This document shows, one piece after another, positions 8,385 to 17,139 of a stretch of 64,000 nt of DNA. Location of the stretch: contig NZ_JAMBOX010000001.1 in NCBI RefSeq assembly GCF_023715785.1, positions 682,001-746,000 on the forward strand, in the 5' to 3' direction. The stretch's first letter is position 1. Each line of letters starts with the position of its first letter. The notes beneath the pieces are model-generated. The model was not told where the DNA came from, ran no database searches, and saw only the letters and a list, made by a program, of their open reading frames with translations. This stretch comes from Neobacillus niacini (GTDB lineage: Bacteria; Bacillota; Bacilli; Bacillales; Cytobacillaceae). The position numbers were made by a program, and so were the translations under genes.

Positions 8385-8412
8385 TCCGGCCTTTTGTGCC
8401 GGATATTTTTTT
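8385..8412 (+). terminator. Forward terminator of a short transcript
   Basis: TCCGGC (8385-8390) and GCCGGA (8398-8403) form the stem, with loop CTTTTGT, and TATTTTTTT follows. No annotated long gene points this way here, which implies a small RNA or peptide transcript starting near 8300. Confidence 0.75.
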
Positions 8413-8521
8413 GCCTAAATGAGGATGTCGTCGATTTCTCCATCACGTCAAAACCTTGGTGCGACCACGCGGCACACCACCTGGCGCACCTGTAGCACAC
8501 CCTGTCCCTCAAAAAAAGCAC

Positions 8522-8545
8522 AAAAAAAAGAGGAAAGCATTCCCC
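8522..8545 (-). terminator. Terminator of spoIIQ
   Basis: On the minus strand GGGGAA pairs with TTCCTC (one G-U pair), followed by a run of eight T. It lies 25 bp past the spoIIQ stop. Confidence 0.65.
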
Positions 8546-8569
8546 TTCCCCTTTGGTACATAATCGATA

Positions 8570-9457
8570 TTAAGAATTTTTCTTTTCGGTTTTGTTGGTT
8601 GACTGGTCGTCGCCGTCAGTGGACTTGCCGCCATCTTCGGATTTCTTATCATTTGAAGGCATGTCGTCTGACTTCTCATCTTCTGCAGGTAGCCCTTCAT
8701 CGGCAGGCTGTTCGGAATCGTCTTCATACAACTCTTCCTGCTTCTTCAATTGCTGCTTTTCGATTTTTGCTTCTTGCAACGCACTTAACGATTTGTCAAA
8801 ATACTTGTTAGGATTCACCGCGACGCCATCTTTGCGAATTTCAAAATGGACGTGAGTTCCAGCTTTTTCATTCAACATGCTTTTTCCAGCCTTGGCAAGC
8901 ACATCGCCTTGCTTCACTTTGTCGCCGACTTCAACTTTAATGTCTTTCACCGACGAATATTGTGTTACAATATTTTTGTCGTGCTCAATTTCGATCACAT
9001 TTCCTAGAACGGAATCTTCTTCGACGCGAGTGACAGTACCGCTCAATGATGCGGTAACATCAAAGCTTTCGCCGTTTTTCATCGTGACGTCGATACCCGT
9101 GCTTGGCGAGTACGTATTGTTGTAGAATACTAATGCTGCTTCCTGATCCTCGGCTTTAGCGTCGAAATCATAGAACTTTGTCTTGATGACAGCATTTGCG
9201 CTGTCTGCCACCGGCATTTTGAAGTTTTCCAGTGCGGAGTTAACCTCAACGGCTGGTGTTTGGTTCTTTTTGCCAGCAATATCAGTAGACTTGTAGTCAT
9301 ATTTGTCTGAGTCGCCTGCGCTGGATTGATACCAAAGAACTCCTGTTAAAATGATTGCTGCACTTGCAATATAGATGGCTGGAAATACCCAACGCTTTTT
9401 GAAAAAGCGTTTTACGCTGGAACCTTGAGAAGATCGTTTGTTTTCTTCCTCTCTCAT
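8570..9457 (-). CDS. spoIIQ: Stage II sporulation protein SpoIIQ
   Basis: SpoIIQ is the forespore membrane protein that pairs with SpoIIIAH across the intermembrane space during engulfment and anchors the feeding-tube channel. The 295-residue protein has a basic cytoplasmic N-terminus, one transmembrane helix at about 22-42 and a LytM/M23 domain at about 105-225. The domain keeps HVHFEIR (His202, His204), but the first metal His is replaced in STGID (Ser119), so it is probably inactive, as known for Bacillus SpoIIQ. The acidic C-terminal tail is low complexity. I chose the ATG at 9457 (MREEENKRS), 6 bases after GAGGTG. Confidence 0.95.
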   Translation of the reverse strand: MREEENKRSSQGSSVKRFFKKRWVFPAIYIASAAIILTGVLWYQSSAGDSDKYDYKSTDIAGKKNQTPAVEVNSALENFKMPVADSANAVIKTKFYDFDAKAEDQEAALVFYNNTYSPSTGIDVTMKNGESFDVTASLSGTVTRVEEDSVLGNVIEIEHDKNIVTQYSSVKDIKVEVGDKVKQGDVLAKAGKSMLNEKAGTHVHFEIRKDGVAVNPNKYFDKSLSALQEAKIEKQQLKKQEELYEDDSEQPADEGLPAEDEKSDDMPSNDKKSEDGGKSTDGDDQSTNKTEKKNS

Positions 9458-9562
9458 TTTCATCACCTCAGCAATCATTCTGAACAGATAACTAGAATTA
9501 TATACACAAGCTTGAAAAATTTTTTTGAAAAACTTATTTTTCGATATGCTTGTGGATTTTAT

Positions 9563-9611
9563 GCATGAATTTTTGAAAAACATTTGAAAATTTTGCATGA
9601 ATTTTTGAAAA
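9563..9611. repeat. Short direct repeat in the spoIIQ-vanZ divergent region
   Basis: GCATGAATTTTTGAAAAA occurs at 9563-9580 and again at 9594-9611, a spacing of 31 bp, between the divergent spoIIQ and VanZ genes. Its position and spacing could reflect a regulator site; this is inference. Confidence 0.6.
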
Positions 9612-9631
9612 ATCTTTCGGAGGTACCCATC

Positions 9632-10054
9632 ATGAAATGGATATTACGAGCGTTGCCGCTCCTTTATATGGCCGCCATCTGGATCCAGTCCAGCCTGCCA
9701 TCCAATCATTTCGTCGAGCTGCCCGACTCCCAGCTCGACCGTACTATTAAAGAGTCCCTGCATTTAATAGAATTCGCGATTTTATATGTATTGCTGGTGC
9801 TCGCGTTGTTAACCCGGCGAGGCGCTTTCACGCCAGGTTGGAACTTCGCCTGCGCCGTGTTCGCCGCCTTTTACGGCATCAGCGACGAAATCCACCAGTC
9901 GTTCTACCCCTACCGCTCGGCGTCGGTGTTCGACCTCGTGAAGGATTTCACCGGAATTCTCGTCTGCTATTACTTCATCAGCGGGGCACTGTTCCGGGGG
10001 AGATTCAGCGGGCTTATGAGGATGCTGGGACGCGTGCGGTCAATTGGTCAATAA
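9632..10054 (+). CDS. VanZ family membrane protein
   Basis: The 140-residue protein has four predicted helices (about 4-20, 45-65, 72-92, 105-125) and the VanZ signatures: a WIQSSLPS-like first loop, a conserved ESLHLIEFAILY segment and YGISDEIHQSFYPYRSASVFDLVKDFTG. The VanZ name comes from a teicoplanin-resistance protein; the biochemical role of chromosomal members is unknown. The ATG at 9632 follows CGGAGGT by 8 bases; an upstream ATG at 9584 lies in the promoter region and is not used here. It is divergent from spoIIQ. Confidence 0.92.
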   Translation: MKWILRALPLLYMAAIWIQSSLPSNHFVELPDSQLDRTIKESLHLIEFAILYVLLVLALLTRRGAFTPGWNFACAVFAAFYGISDEIHQSFYPYRSASVFDLVKDFTGILVCYYFISGALFRGRFSGLMRMLGRVRSIGQ

Positions 10055-10113
10055 CCACCGTGGACTTGAAGTGAATCCCTTAAGTTGGACTTAACAATCC
10101 AGATTAGGGGGTT
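10055..10113. other. Short spacer after the VanZ gene, possible element scar
   Basis: It contains AAGTGAATCCCTTAAGTTGG, which resembles the terminal sequences of some IS3-family elements, but there is no second end and no transposase. I treat it as unassigned. Confidence 0.2.
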
Positions 10114-11187
10114 TTATTTGTGTAAAGCCGGCTGGTGATATACACGGCCTTTCTGTTTCCCAGTAAAGGGCAGATTAAGTGACAGGAGGATCTTTTTCGC
10201 AACCGTTATTGAACTAATTTGCAGGAACTCACGTAATTCCCTGTTGGTAATTGTCGGCTTTATTAATAAAAAATAGGTCTGGACAGCAGGTATATGGGCG
10301 GTCTTGGACTTAAACTGACATCTCGAACAGCACCAGGTACCGTTTCAATAGAACATCGATAAAAAATCACAGTTGGGACATTTAACGCCCGGAAGAATTT
10401 CGTGTGGTGACAGGTTGAATTGTTTCAGTAGGTCGGGATTTTCCGGAGTATGCTTCGTGAGGATTAGTCTTCGTAGTTTTTTTAATTGTTTCGAATCTAG
10501 CTTTTCTACCATATTTACATTTGCTATCTGCTCTATCTTGTCTACCACCCCTTCGCTGTTACAGCTGACCTGTAGGACCTGCTCATTTCCCGGTTCGACC
10601 GTAATCCTTGTTTTTTCATTACTATTCACAAACAAATAATGGACCGGCAAATCCTCAATTTGATGCTTGCGCAGCCACATTTTAAGCTTTCTTGCCTGAA
10701 GCCTGGCCTGCAGCACTGGATTCTTGATTCTTTCCACCACCTCATTCTTTTTCCAAAAGACCTGATTTAGTTCCTTTTTAAAAATAATCTCGCCGCTCAT
10801 GTTTTTTACTTCCAGGGCTATCGCGAATGAGGAGCAGAGGATAAGGTAATCAATTTGGAAGTAGTAATTCCCTAATTTAAGCCGGATATTATGAAAAATA
10901 TGAAACTTTTGCTGCGACAGCATACTCAAATGGAACTCCAACGCCTTTTCCCCGCGAAATCCAGCCAGCCGCCGCCTATACTCCGCCGCTATATCAGGGA
11001 TTGTCGGGTGATTCGGGCACAGCCTCCCCTCTAATAAAGCCTCTAACTTCAAGATTCTTAATGGAATTGAACATGGTTTATCTTCCAAGTGGCACCATCC
11101 TTTCGTTTTTAGTTCAATTCCATTATTACGTATCATATCCCTGCAAAAATCGACAATATTCTTGTCCGATTTATGAACATATTTCAT
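10114..11187 (-). pseudogene. NERD-domain nuclease-related protein, broken by an in-frame TGA
   Basis: The upstream part encodes a NERD domain (FRGEKALEFHLS, YYFQIDYLILCSSFAIALEVKN with the Asp and Glu-Val-Lys expected of a restriction-like fold) and a C-terminal zinc ribbon beginning VKCPNCDFLSMFY. A TGA at 10345-10347 stops the frame there. The same frame continues with NGTWCCSRCQFKSK, completing the four-Cys ribbon, then a helix-turn-helix-like tail (TITNRELREFLQISS) to TAA at 10114. So an originally full-length protein of about 357 residues is interrupted. The start is uncertain: ATG at 11187 has AGGATC upstream, and ATG 11136 is also possible. Confidence 0.8.
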
Positions 11188-11257
11188 TTTGATCCTGTGC
11201 GAATGGCCACTTTCCCAGGTTTTTTGGTCAAACCACCAGATACATCCCAACAAACTC

Positions 11258-11936
11258 ACCAAAAAGCCAGGCATGTGTGCCTGGCCTAGGTAATTTCAAT
11301 CGATTTTAGATGCCCCACACCCTTATCAATTACCTCTTTTTTGGAAAATGCCATCCTCGTTGAACTTTTATTGGTCGGAATCCTAGATTTATTGGTCAGT
11401 TTGAGGATTTTATTGGTCACTTTCCCCGATATATTGGTCAGTTTTCAACTTTTATTGGTCAATGCACTAGATCTTACACCAAAAAGCCAGGCATGTGTGC
11501 CTGGCCTAGGTAATTTCAATCGATTTTAGATGCCCCACACCCTTATCAATTACCTCTTTTTGAAAAATACCATCCTCATTGAACTTTTATTGGTCGGAAT
11601 TTCAGATTTATTGGTCAGTTTTAGGATTTTATTGGTCACTTTCCCCGATATATTGGTCAGTTTTCAACTTTTATTGGTCAATGCACTAGATCTTACACCA
11701 AAAAGCCAGGCATGTGTGCCTGGCCTAGGTAATTTCAATCGATTTTAGATGCCCCACACCCTTATCAATTACCTTTTTTTGAAAAATGCCATCCTCGTTG
11801 AACTTTTATTGGTCGGAATTCCAGATTTATTGGTCAGTTTGAGGATTTTATTGGTCACTTTCCCCGATATATTGGTCAGTTTTCAACTTTTATTGGTCAC
11901 CACACCACACTACACCAGATCCGACCCCACCCCAAC
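11258..11936. repeat. 219/220-bp tandem triplication carrying 21-bp phased ATTGGTC motifs
   Basis: Units begin at 11258, 11478 and 11697. Each starts with a perfect hairpin (GCCAGGCA-TGTG-TGCCTGGC), then about 85 bp, then five ATTGGTC motifs exactly 21 bp apart (first unit: 11370, 11391, 11412, 11433, 11454). The third unit ends in diverged sequence before the spoIID terminator. Each unit also reads open on the plus strand as a Leu/Val-rich frame with a 7-residue period. The array fills the gap between the NERD pseudogene and spoIID. Confidence 0.95.
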
Positions 11937-11941
11937 CAAAA

Positions 11942-11963
11942 AGCCAGGCACCCGCGCCTGGCT
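11942..11963 (-). terminator. Terminator of spoIID
   Basis: AGCCAGGC (11942-11949) pairs with GCCTGGCT (11956-11963); on the minus strand a T-run follows. The stem has the same GCCAGGC core as the hairpins of the neighbouring 219-bp repeats. Confidence 0.8.
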
Positions 11964-11997
11964 GAAGTAACCTATTTAAAATTTTCCAACTACAACC

Positions 11998-13044
11998 CTA
12001 TTTCTTCGCCGTAATGGTCGCTAGCATGCTATCCGCTGAGGTAATCTCGATCCCTTTGTAGTAGTGCATCACGATGTCCTGGTAGTTCTTGCCCTCCTCA
12101 GCCATGCCATTGGCGCCGTACTGGCTCATCCCCACGCCATGGCCAAAGCCGCGGGTGGTAATCACAATATTGCCCCCCTTGCGCTCCCACGAAAAGTCGG
12201 ACGACCGCAAATCCAGCTTCTCGCGGATCTCTTTGCCGGTCAGAACCTTGCCGCCGAAATCGACCTTGGCGACACGCTTCCCTTCCGTCCTGGCGACAAT
12301 TTTTCCAATCGCCCCGCTTGAGCCGACCTTCACACCGAGCGCCGCCTCAAAATTCTTCACCGAAATCACCTTTTGGCTGTTGAACTTGGGCGAGTTCTTA
12401 TCCCACGGGCTTGACACACTGCGCAAATACGGGATGTTGCCGGACCAATACTCCTCGGAATTCTCGGTAAAGCCATTACTCGTTGAAAAAAACATCGCGT
12501 CTATTGGCTTTCCGTCATATGTTAGAATCTGTCCGCTTGTGGCTCGAACGGCTTCGATAATCTTTTTCTTTTTCCAATCATAATCAGCCCCCCACTTTTT
12601 GCGCTGCTCGTCGTCGCTTAAGTACACCTGATGGTTTTGGGTATCCGTCACCTGTGCCCCCTGTTCCAGAGCACTTTTCGGCACACCCATCGTATTCTTG
12701 TTTAGCATCCGGCTAACGATATATGTTCTCGCTGTCAGCGCCTGCGCCTTCAATGCCTCCTGGTTGAACTCGGCCGGCATCTCGGCCGCCACCACACCAA
12801 CAAGATAGTCTTCCAACCCGACATTTTCAATCACGGATTTAGCCGCGCGAAATACAGCCACCTCCACGGCGGCATCCGCTGTCGGAGCGGCATTCTCCCC
12901 CGCTGCCTTGGTCTTCTTTAGTTCTTCGCCTAACCTTCCGGCTGCCTTCTCGCCGGAAAACGGCAAAACCATAACAGCCGGGATAATCAACGTCAAGGCA
13001 ATGAGAAACGATACTAGTACGATGAGTGGTTTGATCTTAATCAT
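11998..13044 (-). CDS. spoIID: Stage II sporulation protein D, peptidoglycan lytic transglycosylase
   Basis: SpoIID is the septal enzyme of the DMP complex (with SpoIIM and SpoIIP) that cuts glycan strands and drives engulfment in the mother cell. The 348-residue protein has one N-terminal transmembrane helix (IKPLIVLVSFLIALTLIIPAV), a linker, then the SpoIID domain with LEDYLVGVVAAEMPAEFNQEALKAQA (catalytic Glu in AAEMP), and ends with the conserved TRGFGHGVGMSQYGANGMA. The ATG at 13044 (MIKIKPL) follows TGGAGGC by 6 bases; an in-frame extension upstream lacks a site. It is the usual neighbour of murA and spoIIQ. Confidence 0.96.
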   Translation of the reverse strand: MIKIKPLIVLVSFLIALTLIIPAVMVLPFSGEKAAGRLGEELKKTKAAGENAAPTADAAVEVAVFRAAKSVIENVGLEDYLVGVVAAEMPAEFNQEALKAQALTARTYIVSRMLNKNTMGVPKSALEQGAQVTDTQNHQVYLSDDEQRKKWGADYDWKKKKIIEAVRATSGQILTYDGKPIDAMFFSTSNGFTENSEEYWSGNIPYLRSVSSPWDKNSPKFNSQKVISVKNFEAALGVKVGSSGAIGKIVARTEGKRVAKVDFGGKVLTGKEIREKLDLRSSDFSWERKGGNIVITTRGFGHGVGMSQYGANGMAEEGKNYQDIVMHYYKGIEITSADSMLATITAKK

Positions 13045-13476
13045 GAATGTGCCTCCAGAATGTAAATTCACAGCCCACCTAATCTCGGGATGCGTACAAT
13101 AAAACATATGGAAGCGGACAAGCATTTATTACAGTTTTTTTAAATTGGGCGTCAGGCACCATCCGTGGACAAATCCCCATTTTGTCCATCTGGGGCGGAC
13201 ACATCAGCGGCGCCCATCCAAGCATAAAAAAAGCCAAAATAAAAACAGGACCCGCGTTCCAGGCCCCGTTGCTTTGGTTTTGTTGACATTTGTTTAGTTG
13301 TTGCCAAGTTCGTGAGTCCTGTTGCCCCGTTCACAAACGGGTCATCATCCCCATTCCACAAACGGGCGGAACATGTCCCCCAGTTCGCAGGCGGGCCATA
13401 GTCATCCCTGACCGGCCACCAATGACAGCGCGGAAACCGAATAACCAAACCATCCGGCTCCCGACCCTGCCCTCAC
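13045..13476. other. Intergenic stretch between murA and spoIID
   Basis: No supported gene. It carries a GGTG/GTCCAC element at 13149-13202 and three loosely related units around 13325-13410 (CACAAACGGGTCATCATCCCC, CACAAACGGGCGGAACATGT, TTCGCAGGCGGGCCATAG). A minus-strand open frame across it has no family match and no ribosome site. Confidence 0.6.
13149..13202 (-). repeat. Composite GTCCAC / GGTGCCTGACACC element, copy 2
   Basis: GGCGTCAGGCACCATCCGTG is followed by GGACAAATCCCCATTTTGTC and a decayed GTCCATCTGGGGCGGAC. It has the same order as the copy at 8181. It lies just upstream of spoIID. Confidence 0.8.
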
Positions 13477-14790
13477 TTAGGCATTCATATCAGATACATA
13501 TTTTCCCAGTTCGATGAAGTTTTCTTCGTCTGCTTCCGCCACGCGTTCGATATCAGCGCCCAAAGCCGCCAGCTTATGATGGAAATCCACATAACCGCGG
13601 TCCAGATGCTTCAATTCGGTCACACGTGTCACGCCTTCTGCCACAAGCCCCGTCAAAATCAACGCTGCCGCTGCGCGAAGGTCGGTCGCAGCCACTTCCG
13701 CTCCCTGTAAATCCGAAGGACCCTGCAGAATCACCGAACGGCCTTCAATCTTGATATCGGCATTCATGCGGCGGAACTCCTCCACATGCATGAAGCGATT
13801 CTCAAACACCGTTTCCGTAATCATCGAGGTACCCTCAGCACAAAGCAATAAGGCCATCATTTGCGATTGCATATCGGTCGGAAAACCAGGATGCGGCATC
13901 GTCTTAATATCTACCGCCTTCAATTTATCAGGACCGATGACACGCAAGCCATCCTCTTCCTCGATAATCGTTACACCCATTTCCTCCATCTTTGCAATCA
14001 ACGAAGACAAGTGCTCAGGCACAGCGCCCCGCACTAACACATTTCCGCCCGTAATCGCCGCGGCCGTCATAAACGTACCCGCCTCAATCCGGTCCGGAAT
14101 AATCGCATGGTCCGCGCCAAACAGGACATCGACACCCTCGATTCGAATCGTACCAGTGCCGGCACCCTTTACGCGCGCGCCCATTTTATTTAGGAAATTG
14201 GCCAAATCCACAATTTCCGGTTCTTTTGCCACGTTTTCAATAATCGTCGTACCCTGAGCCAGAGTCGCAGCCATCATAATATTTTCGGTTGCCCCGACAC
14301 TCGGGAAATCCAAATAAATCTTCGCCCCACGCAAGCGGCCATTAACCTCCGCTTCGATGAAACCATTGCCCACCTTTACCGTCGCACCCATGGCCTCAAA
14401 GCCCTTCAGATGCTGGTCGATTGGGCGGGAACCGATTGCGCAGCCGCCAGGCAAAGCCACCCGGGCACGGCCATTACGCGCCAATAACGATCCCATCACA
14501 AGCACAGACGCCCGCATTTTTCGAACATACTCGAACGGCGCCTCCTCTTTCAACACTCTGGATGCATCAACAACAACAGTATTATTGTCAAAACGAACTT
14601 CCGCGTTTAAATTGCGTAGAACTTCATTAATTGTATATACATCGGAGAGCGTAGGTACATCACGTATTACACTTTTTCCATCACTTGCTAATAATGTTGC
14701 AGCGATAACAGGCAGGACGGCGTTTTTTGCACCTTCCACTTTAACCGTTCCATACAGCCTTTTTCCGCCGCGGACGATAATCTTTTCCAA
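13477..14790 (-). CDS. murA: UDP-N-acetylglucosamine 1-carboxyvinyltransferase MurA
   Basis: MurA transfers enolpyruvate from PEP to UDP-GlcNAc, the first committed step of peptidoglycan synthesis, and is the fosfomycin target. The 437-residue protein starts [24 protein letters not shown] (Lys22/Asn23 for substrate) and has the catalytic Cys in [18 protein letters not shown], so it should be fosfomycin-sensitive. Its place beside ywmB and spoIID marks it as the main MurAA paralogue. The start is TTG at 14790 with a GGAGGGG site. ywmB ends 33 bp upstream, so the two are probably co-transcribed. Confidence 0.97.
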   Translation of the reverse strand: MEKIIVRGGKRLYGTVKVEGAKNAVLPVIAATLLASDGKSVIRDVPTLSDVYTINEVLRNLNAEVRFDNNTVVVDASRVLKEEAPFEYVRKMRASVLVMGSLLARNGRARVALPGGCAIGSRPIDQHLKGFEAMGATVKVGNGFIEAEVNGRLRGAKIYLDFPSVGATENIMMAATLAQGTTIIENVAKEPEIVDLANFLNKMGARVKGAGTGTIRIEGVDVLFGADHAIIPDRIEAGTFMTAAAITGGNVLVRGAVPEHLSSLIAKMEEMGVTIIEEEDGLRVIGPDKLKAVDIKTMPHPGFPTDMQSQMMALLLCAEGTSMITETVFENRFMHVEEFRRMNADIKIEGRSVILQGPSDLQGAEVAATDLRAAAALILTGLVAEGVTRVTELKHLDRGYVDFHHKLAALGADIERVAEADEENFIELGKYVSDMNA

Positions 14791-14822
14791 GAGTATTCCC
14801 CTCCGCGTCCATTTTCTCTATA

Positions 14823-15689
14823 TTAATATTCAATCGTAATGATAGGGGTTCCTACCACAATGGTAGTCTGAGCGCCCAATCCTTCGGAGCGTAAGCCAAT
14901 TTGCAAATTCATGTTATTTTTCTTTGTATCTAAGCTGCCTGAAAACATCGGCGACGCGGCCGACACAGACATGAAATTCTCCTCTTTTAACGCTTCGAGC
15001 TCTCTCGCATTAAAATTAGACAGAATCTGGTCCAATTTTAATCCTAAAGCCGTATCAATCTTATCACTGAAAATACCCTTCATACAAGAAAAAACTGTTG
15101 GTTTTCCTCGAAATATGTCATTTAGCCTATCCTGAAAATCAGACGTCGCGAAAAACCGCTCCGAGGACTCGTTCCACTGCTTACCCCTGACACTATATAC
15201 TATATACGCAGCCGGAGGTTGATTTGTGCGGGTTGCCAAGAATTGGAGCTCTTCCATGTGGTGTGTAGATGTTGGAGATACTGCCGTCATTTCCCATTTC
15301 TCACTGGTTTCGTTTACTTTCCACTCCCAGTCTGGAAATTTCTGCCGAAGCTCGTCTGCGTATTCCTTCACGTCCGTCTCACCTTTAAAACCTGGCACCT
15401 GCTCACGTGCATAAAACGACCATTCCTCGAGCAAAATATTTTCGGCGTGCAAAATCTCGCCGATCTTCCCCAAGTCACTTTTTTCTTTTTTGAAAAATAC
15501 CTGGCGGACGCCGTCCCCGCTGGCGCTTTCGGACAAAGTTCCACTAACGCCAATCGCGGTCAGCACGCGATCAAGCTGCCCTGAACCAAATGCCGCCAGC
15601 ACACGGTCAGCTTTCAAGCCGCCGTACAAAACAAAAAACAAACTGATTACCGTAATCAAACATATAGACAACTTACCAATTGGTTTCAT
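14823..15689 (-). CDS. ywmB: YwmB family protein (TATA-box-binding-like fold)
   Basis: The 288-residue protein has an N-terminal signal-anchor ([20 protein letters not shown]), so most of it lies outside the membrane, and a YwmB domain that ends with the typical [29 protein letters not shown]. The function is not established. It occurs almost always between ywzB/atpC and murA in Bacillus, as here, which suggests a link to the cell envelope. The ATG at 15689 (MKPIGKL) is preferred; one 9 bp upstream sits too close to GGGAG. Confidence 0.88.
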   Translation of the reverse strand: MKPIGKLSICLITVISLFFVLYGGLKADRVLAAFGSGQLDRVLTAIGVSGTLSESASGDGVRQVFFKKEKSDLGKIGEILHAENILLEEWSFYAREQVPGFKGETDVKEYADELRQKFPDWEWKVNETSEKWEMTAVSPTSTHHMEELQFLATRTNQPPAAYIVYSVRGKQWNESSERFFATSDFQDRLNDIFRGKPTVFSCMKGIFSDKIDTALGLKLDQILSNFNARELEALKEENFMSVSAASPMFSGSLDTKKNNMNLQIGLRSEGLGAQTTIVVGTPIITIEY

Positions 15690-16026
15690 CTCTCTCATCT
15701 CTCCCTTACTACCATTGTCTCCAATGGGGGGAAGAGCATACTTGGGAATTCTCGTCACTTTTTGACAAAGTCCAAGCAAATTGGTTGAGTTTACATCCGA
15801 AACCCTTTGAATCAGCCATGATTGGTTATACGTCTGACAAGTACTATTTGAAAAATTTTATGGCCGCCGACCACTGCCTATCATAAATCCAGCAGTGTTA
15901 GGGCCTCTTGTTATCAGATTCACAAATAAGTGCGTTTGGTTTTTGCCTGCACATAAAATTGATTGTACTCAATATCTTCTCATTTGGGAACACGTATGAA
16001 GACCTAAAATTTTTCCAAATTCCGCC
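15690..16026. other. Upstream region of the ywmB-murA unit
   Basis: Gene-free stretch between ywzB and ywmB. It probably holds the ywmB promoter, but I cannot pick out a convincing pair of boxes. No repeat family found elsewhere in the window is present. Confidence 0.5.
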
Positions 16027-16260
16027 CTACTGCAACAAAAGTGGCAGCTGCCGGGACCAATGCAGGTAATCAAGGAAAAAATTACTAACCGTTGAGCCAA
16101 TGAAAATAGCCAATAATATGTATAATAGTCGCGCTTGAAATACATGGTTGGCTTTCAGCACTTTTTCAAGCCGGATCGACTGCAATGCCCACCAAGAAAG
16201 CGCAATAAACATCAAATGCGATAAAATGCTGATTAACGCCATTTGTCCAAAATCCTCCAT
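16027..16260 (-). CDS. ywzB: YwzB family (DUF1146) small membrane protein
   Basis: The 77-residue protein has two transmembrane helices (about 7-27 and 47-67) separated by LQSIRLEKVLKANHVFQAR, which fits DUF1146/YwzB. Members normally lie directly after atpC in Bacillus; here about 41 kb separate the two. The biochemical role is unknown. The ATG at 16260 (MEDFGQM) follows GGAGGGC. Confidence 0.88.
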   Translation of the reverse strand: MEDFGQMALISILSHLMFIALSWWALQSIRLEKVLKANHVFQARLLYILLAIFIGSTVSNFFLDYLHWSRQLPLLLQ

Positions 16261-16432
16261 GTTCAGCCCTCCTTTAATACACAAAGACTATTCTAACACG
16301 GAGTCAAGAAAAGTTCATTAATTTTCCCAATTTTTGGGATGATTTTAGAAAATTTAAATAGATAACAAAAGATTAGCTGCCTAAACACCGTTCACTAACC
16401 ACTTTTTAAACGTTGTTTAGGCAGTTAATAGG

Positions 16433-16612
16433 TTACCCCTCCATCCAGGCCCGGTGTAAATTGAGCGGCACATATACTTTATCCCCATGGATCTCCTTAT
16501 GGATAATCGGATCCTCGAAAAAATCTTCCAAGCTGCAGCCATGTCCCGCCTTGCGTCTGGCCCTCGTGCGTCCTCCCATCAACCTCTCCAAGCTTACAGT
16601 TGAATATTTCAT
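16433..16612 (-). CDS. Small hypothetical protein
   Basis: The 59-residue protein (start MKYSTVSLERLMGG) has a basic stretch GGRTRARRKAGHG followed by an acidic-aromatic half (SLEDFFEDP) and ends HRAWMEG. A long GGAGAGAGGAG ribosome site lies 7 bases upstream. It is about 75 bp downstream of the GSP17M gene and may be co-transcribed with it, which would place it under sigma-B. I recognise no family. Confidence 0.5.
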   Translation of the reverse strand: MKYSTVSLERLMGGRTRARRKAGHGCSLEDFFEDPIIHKEIHGDKVYVPLNLHRAWMEG

Positions 16613-16687
16613 TTGCGATTCTCCTCTCTCCTGATTTTTTTCACAGCGGGGGGTCAATCCCCCGCCGTCTTCTCCTTTAGCCACCTA

Positions 16688-17008
16688 CTATTTTGCCGCG
16701 ACAACGATCACTTTGCCTAGGTACATATCCCTTTCATAGCGCTCGGCTTCATCGGCCGAGAGCCCAAGTGACTCCAGCTTCGAGCGCAGCTCATCGCCCC
16801 GGGTCCGGAATACGTTGGCGATTGAATCCAGCACCCCTTGTTCAGGAACGCCGATTCCGTTGATATCCAAGCCGTCGGTCAAGTCTTCCGAGCGATCCTT
16901 GTCGTGTGCCAGTAAATAGATTTCATCCTTTGTATATCCCTGCATGATACATTCCTCGATTACCTTTTTTGCTTGTACACCATTTTCTACTACTTTCACT
17001 GTGTTCAT
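16688..17008 (-). CDS. General stress protein 17M-like domain protein (YflT family)
   Basis: The 106-residue protein has the GSP17M-like domain: a start VKVVENGVQAKKVIEECIMQGYTKDEIYLLAHD and an end DEAERYERDMYLGKVIVVA. In B. subtilis members are induced by general stress through sigma-B; the activity is unknown. Here a sigma-B promoter (17041-17066) lies 33 bp upstream of the ATG, and AGGAGG precedes it. The gene is divergent from the zinc-ribbon gene at 17140, which has its own sigma-B promoter. Confidence 0.85.
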   Translation of the reverse strand: MNTVKVVENGVQAKKVIEECIMQGYTKDEIYLLAHDKDRSEDLTDGLDINGIGVPEQGVLDSIANVFRTRGDELRSKLESLGLSADEAERYERDMYLGKVIVVAAK

Positions 17009-17040
17009 CTTTATTCCTCCTATCGTGGTTTACAGGTTAT

Positions 17041-17066
17041 ATAACCGCTCTTTTAAAAAACAAAAC
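17041..17066 (-). promoter_or_regulatory. Sigma-B promoter of the 16688-17008 gene
   Basis: Minus-strand GTTTTG (17061-17066), 14-bp spacer, GGTTAT (17041-17046). The -10 differs from GGGTAT by one base. Confidence 0.65.
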
Positions 17067-17092
17067 CTATTCTCGGAATTTTTTTAAAACGG

Positions 17093-17118
17093 GTTAAAAC
17101 CAAATTCATCGTGGGTAT
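17093..17118 (+). promoter_or_regulatory. Sigma-B promoter of the 17140-17478 gene
   Basis: GTTAAA (17093-17098), 14-bp spacer, GGGTAT (17113-17118); the start codon is 22 bp further. It is divergent from the promoter at 17041-17066. Confidence 0.75.
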
Positions 17119-17139
17119 ATAGAGATTGGAGGTGTTCAT

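Larger units (their letters stand above)
8115..8569. other. Intergenic stretch between spoIIQ and pbpC
   Basis: It holds, left to right, a GGTGTCAGGCACC/GTCCAC element (8181-8236), direct TTCAT(A/G)GTTT repeats (8278-8305), a possible 15-codon gene with its own terminator (8325-8412), and the spoIIQ terminator (8522-8545). Confidence 0.6.

Noticed and set aside
8288..8521. 77-residue minus-strand frame
   Set aside because: It crosses the forward terminator at 8385-8412 and shows Cys/Trp-rich sequence typical of noncoding frames.
10055..10113. IS3-family insertion end
   Set aside because: AAGTGAATCCCTTAAGTTGG looks similar, but there is no transposase, no second end and no target duplication.
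10345..10347. Selenocysteine or programmed readthrough at the NERD TGA
   Set aside because: The position is a variable ribbon residue rather than a catalytic Cys, there is no visible SECIS-like stem directly after it, and the simpler reading is a nonsense change.
11341..11970. Three tandem Leu/Val-rich small proteins in the 219-bp repeats
   Set aside because: They follow from a 21-bp motif read in frame. Ribosome sites are missing and each has a hairpin in its C-terminal codons. I treat the DNA repeat as primary.
13152..13448. 98-residue minus-strand frame between murA and spoIID
   Set aside because: It crosses a dispersed repeat, has unusual composition and no ribosome site.
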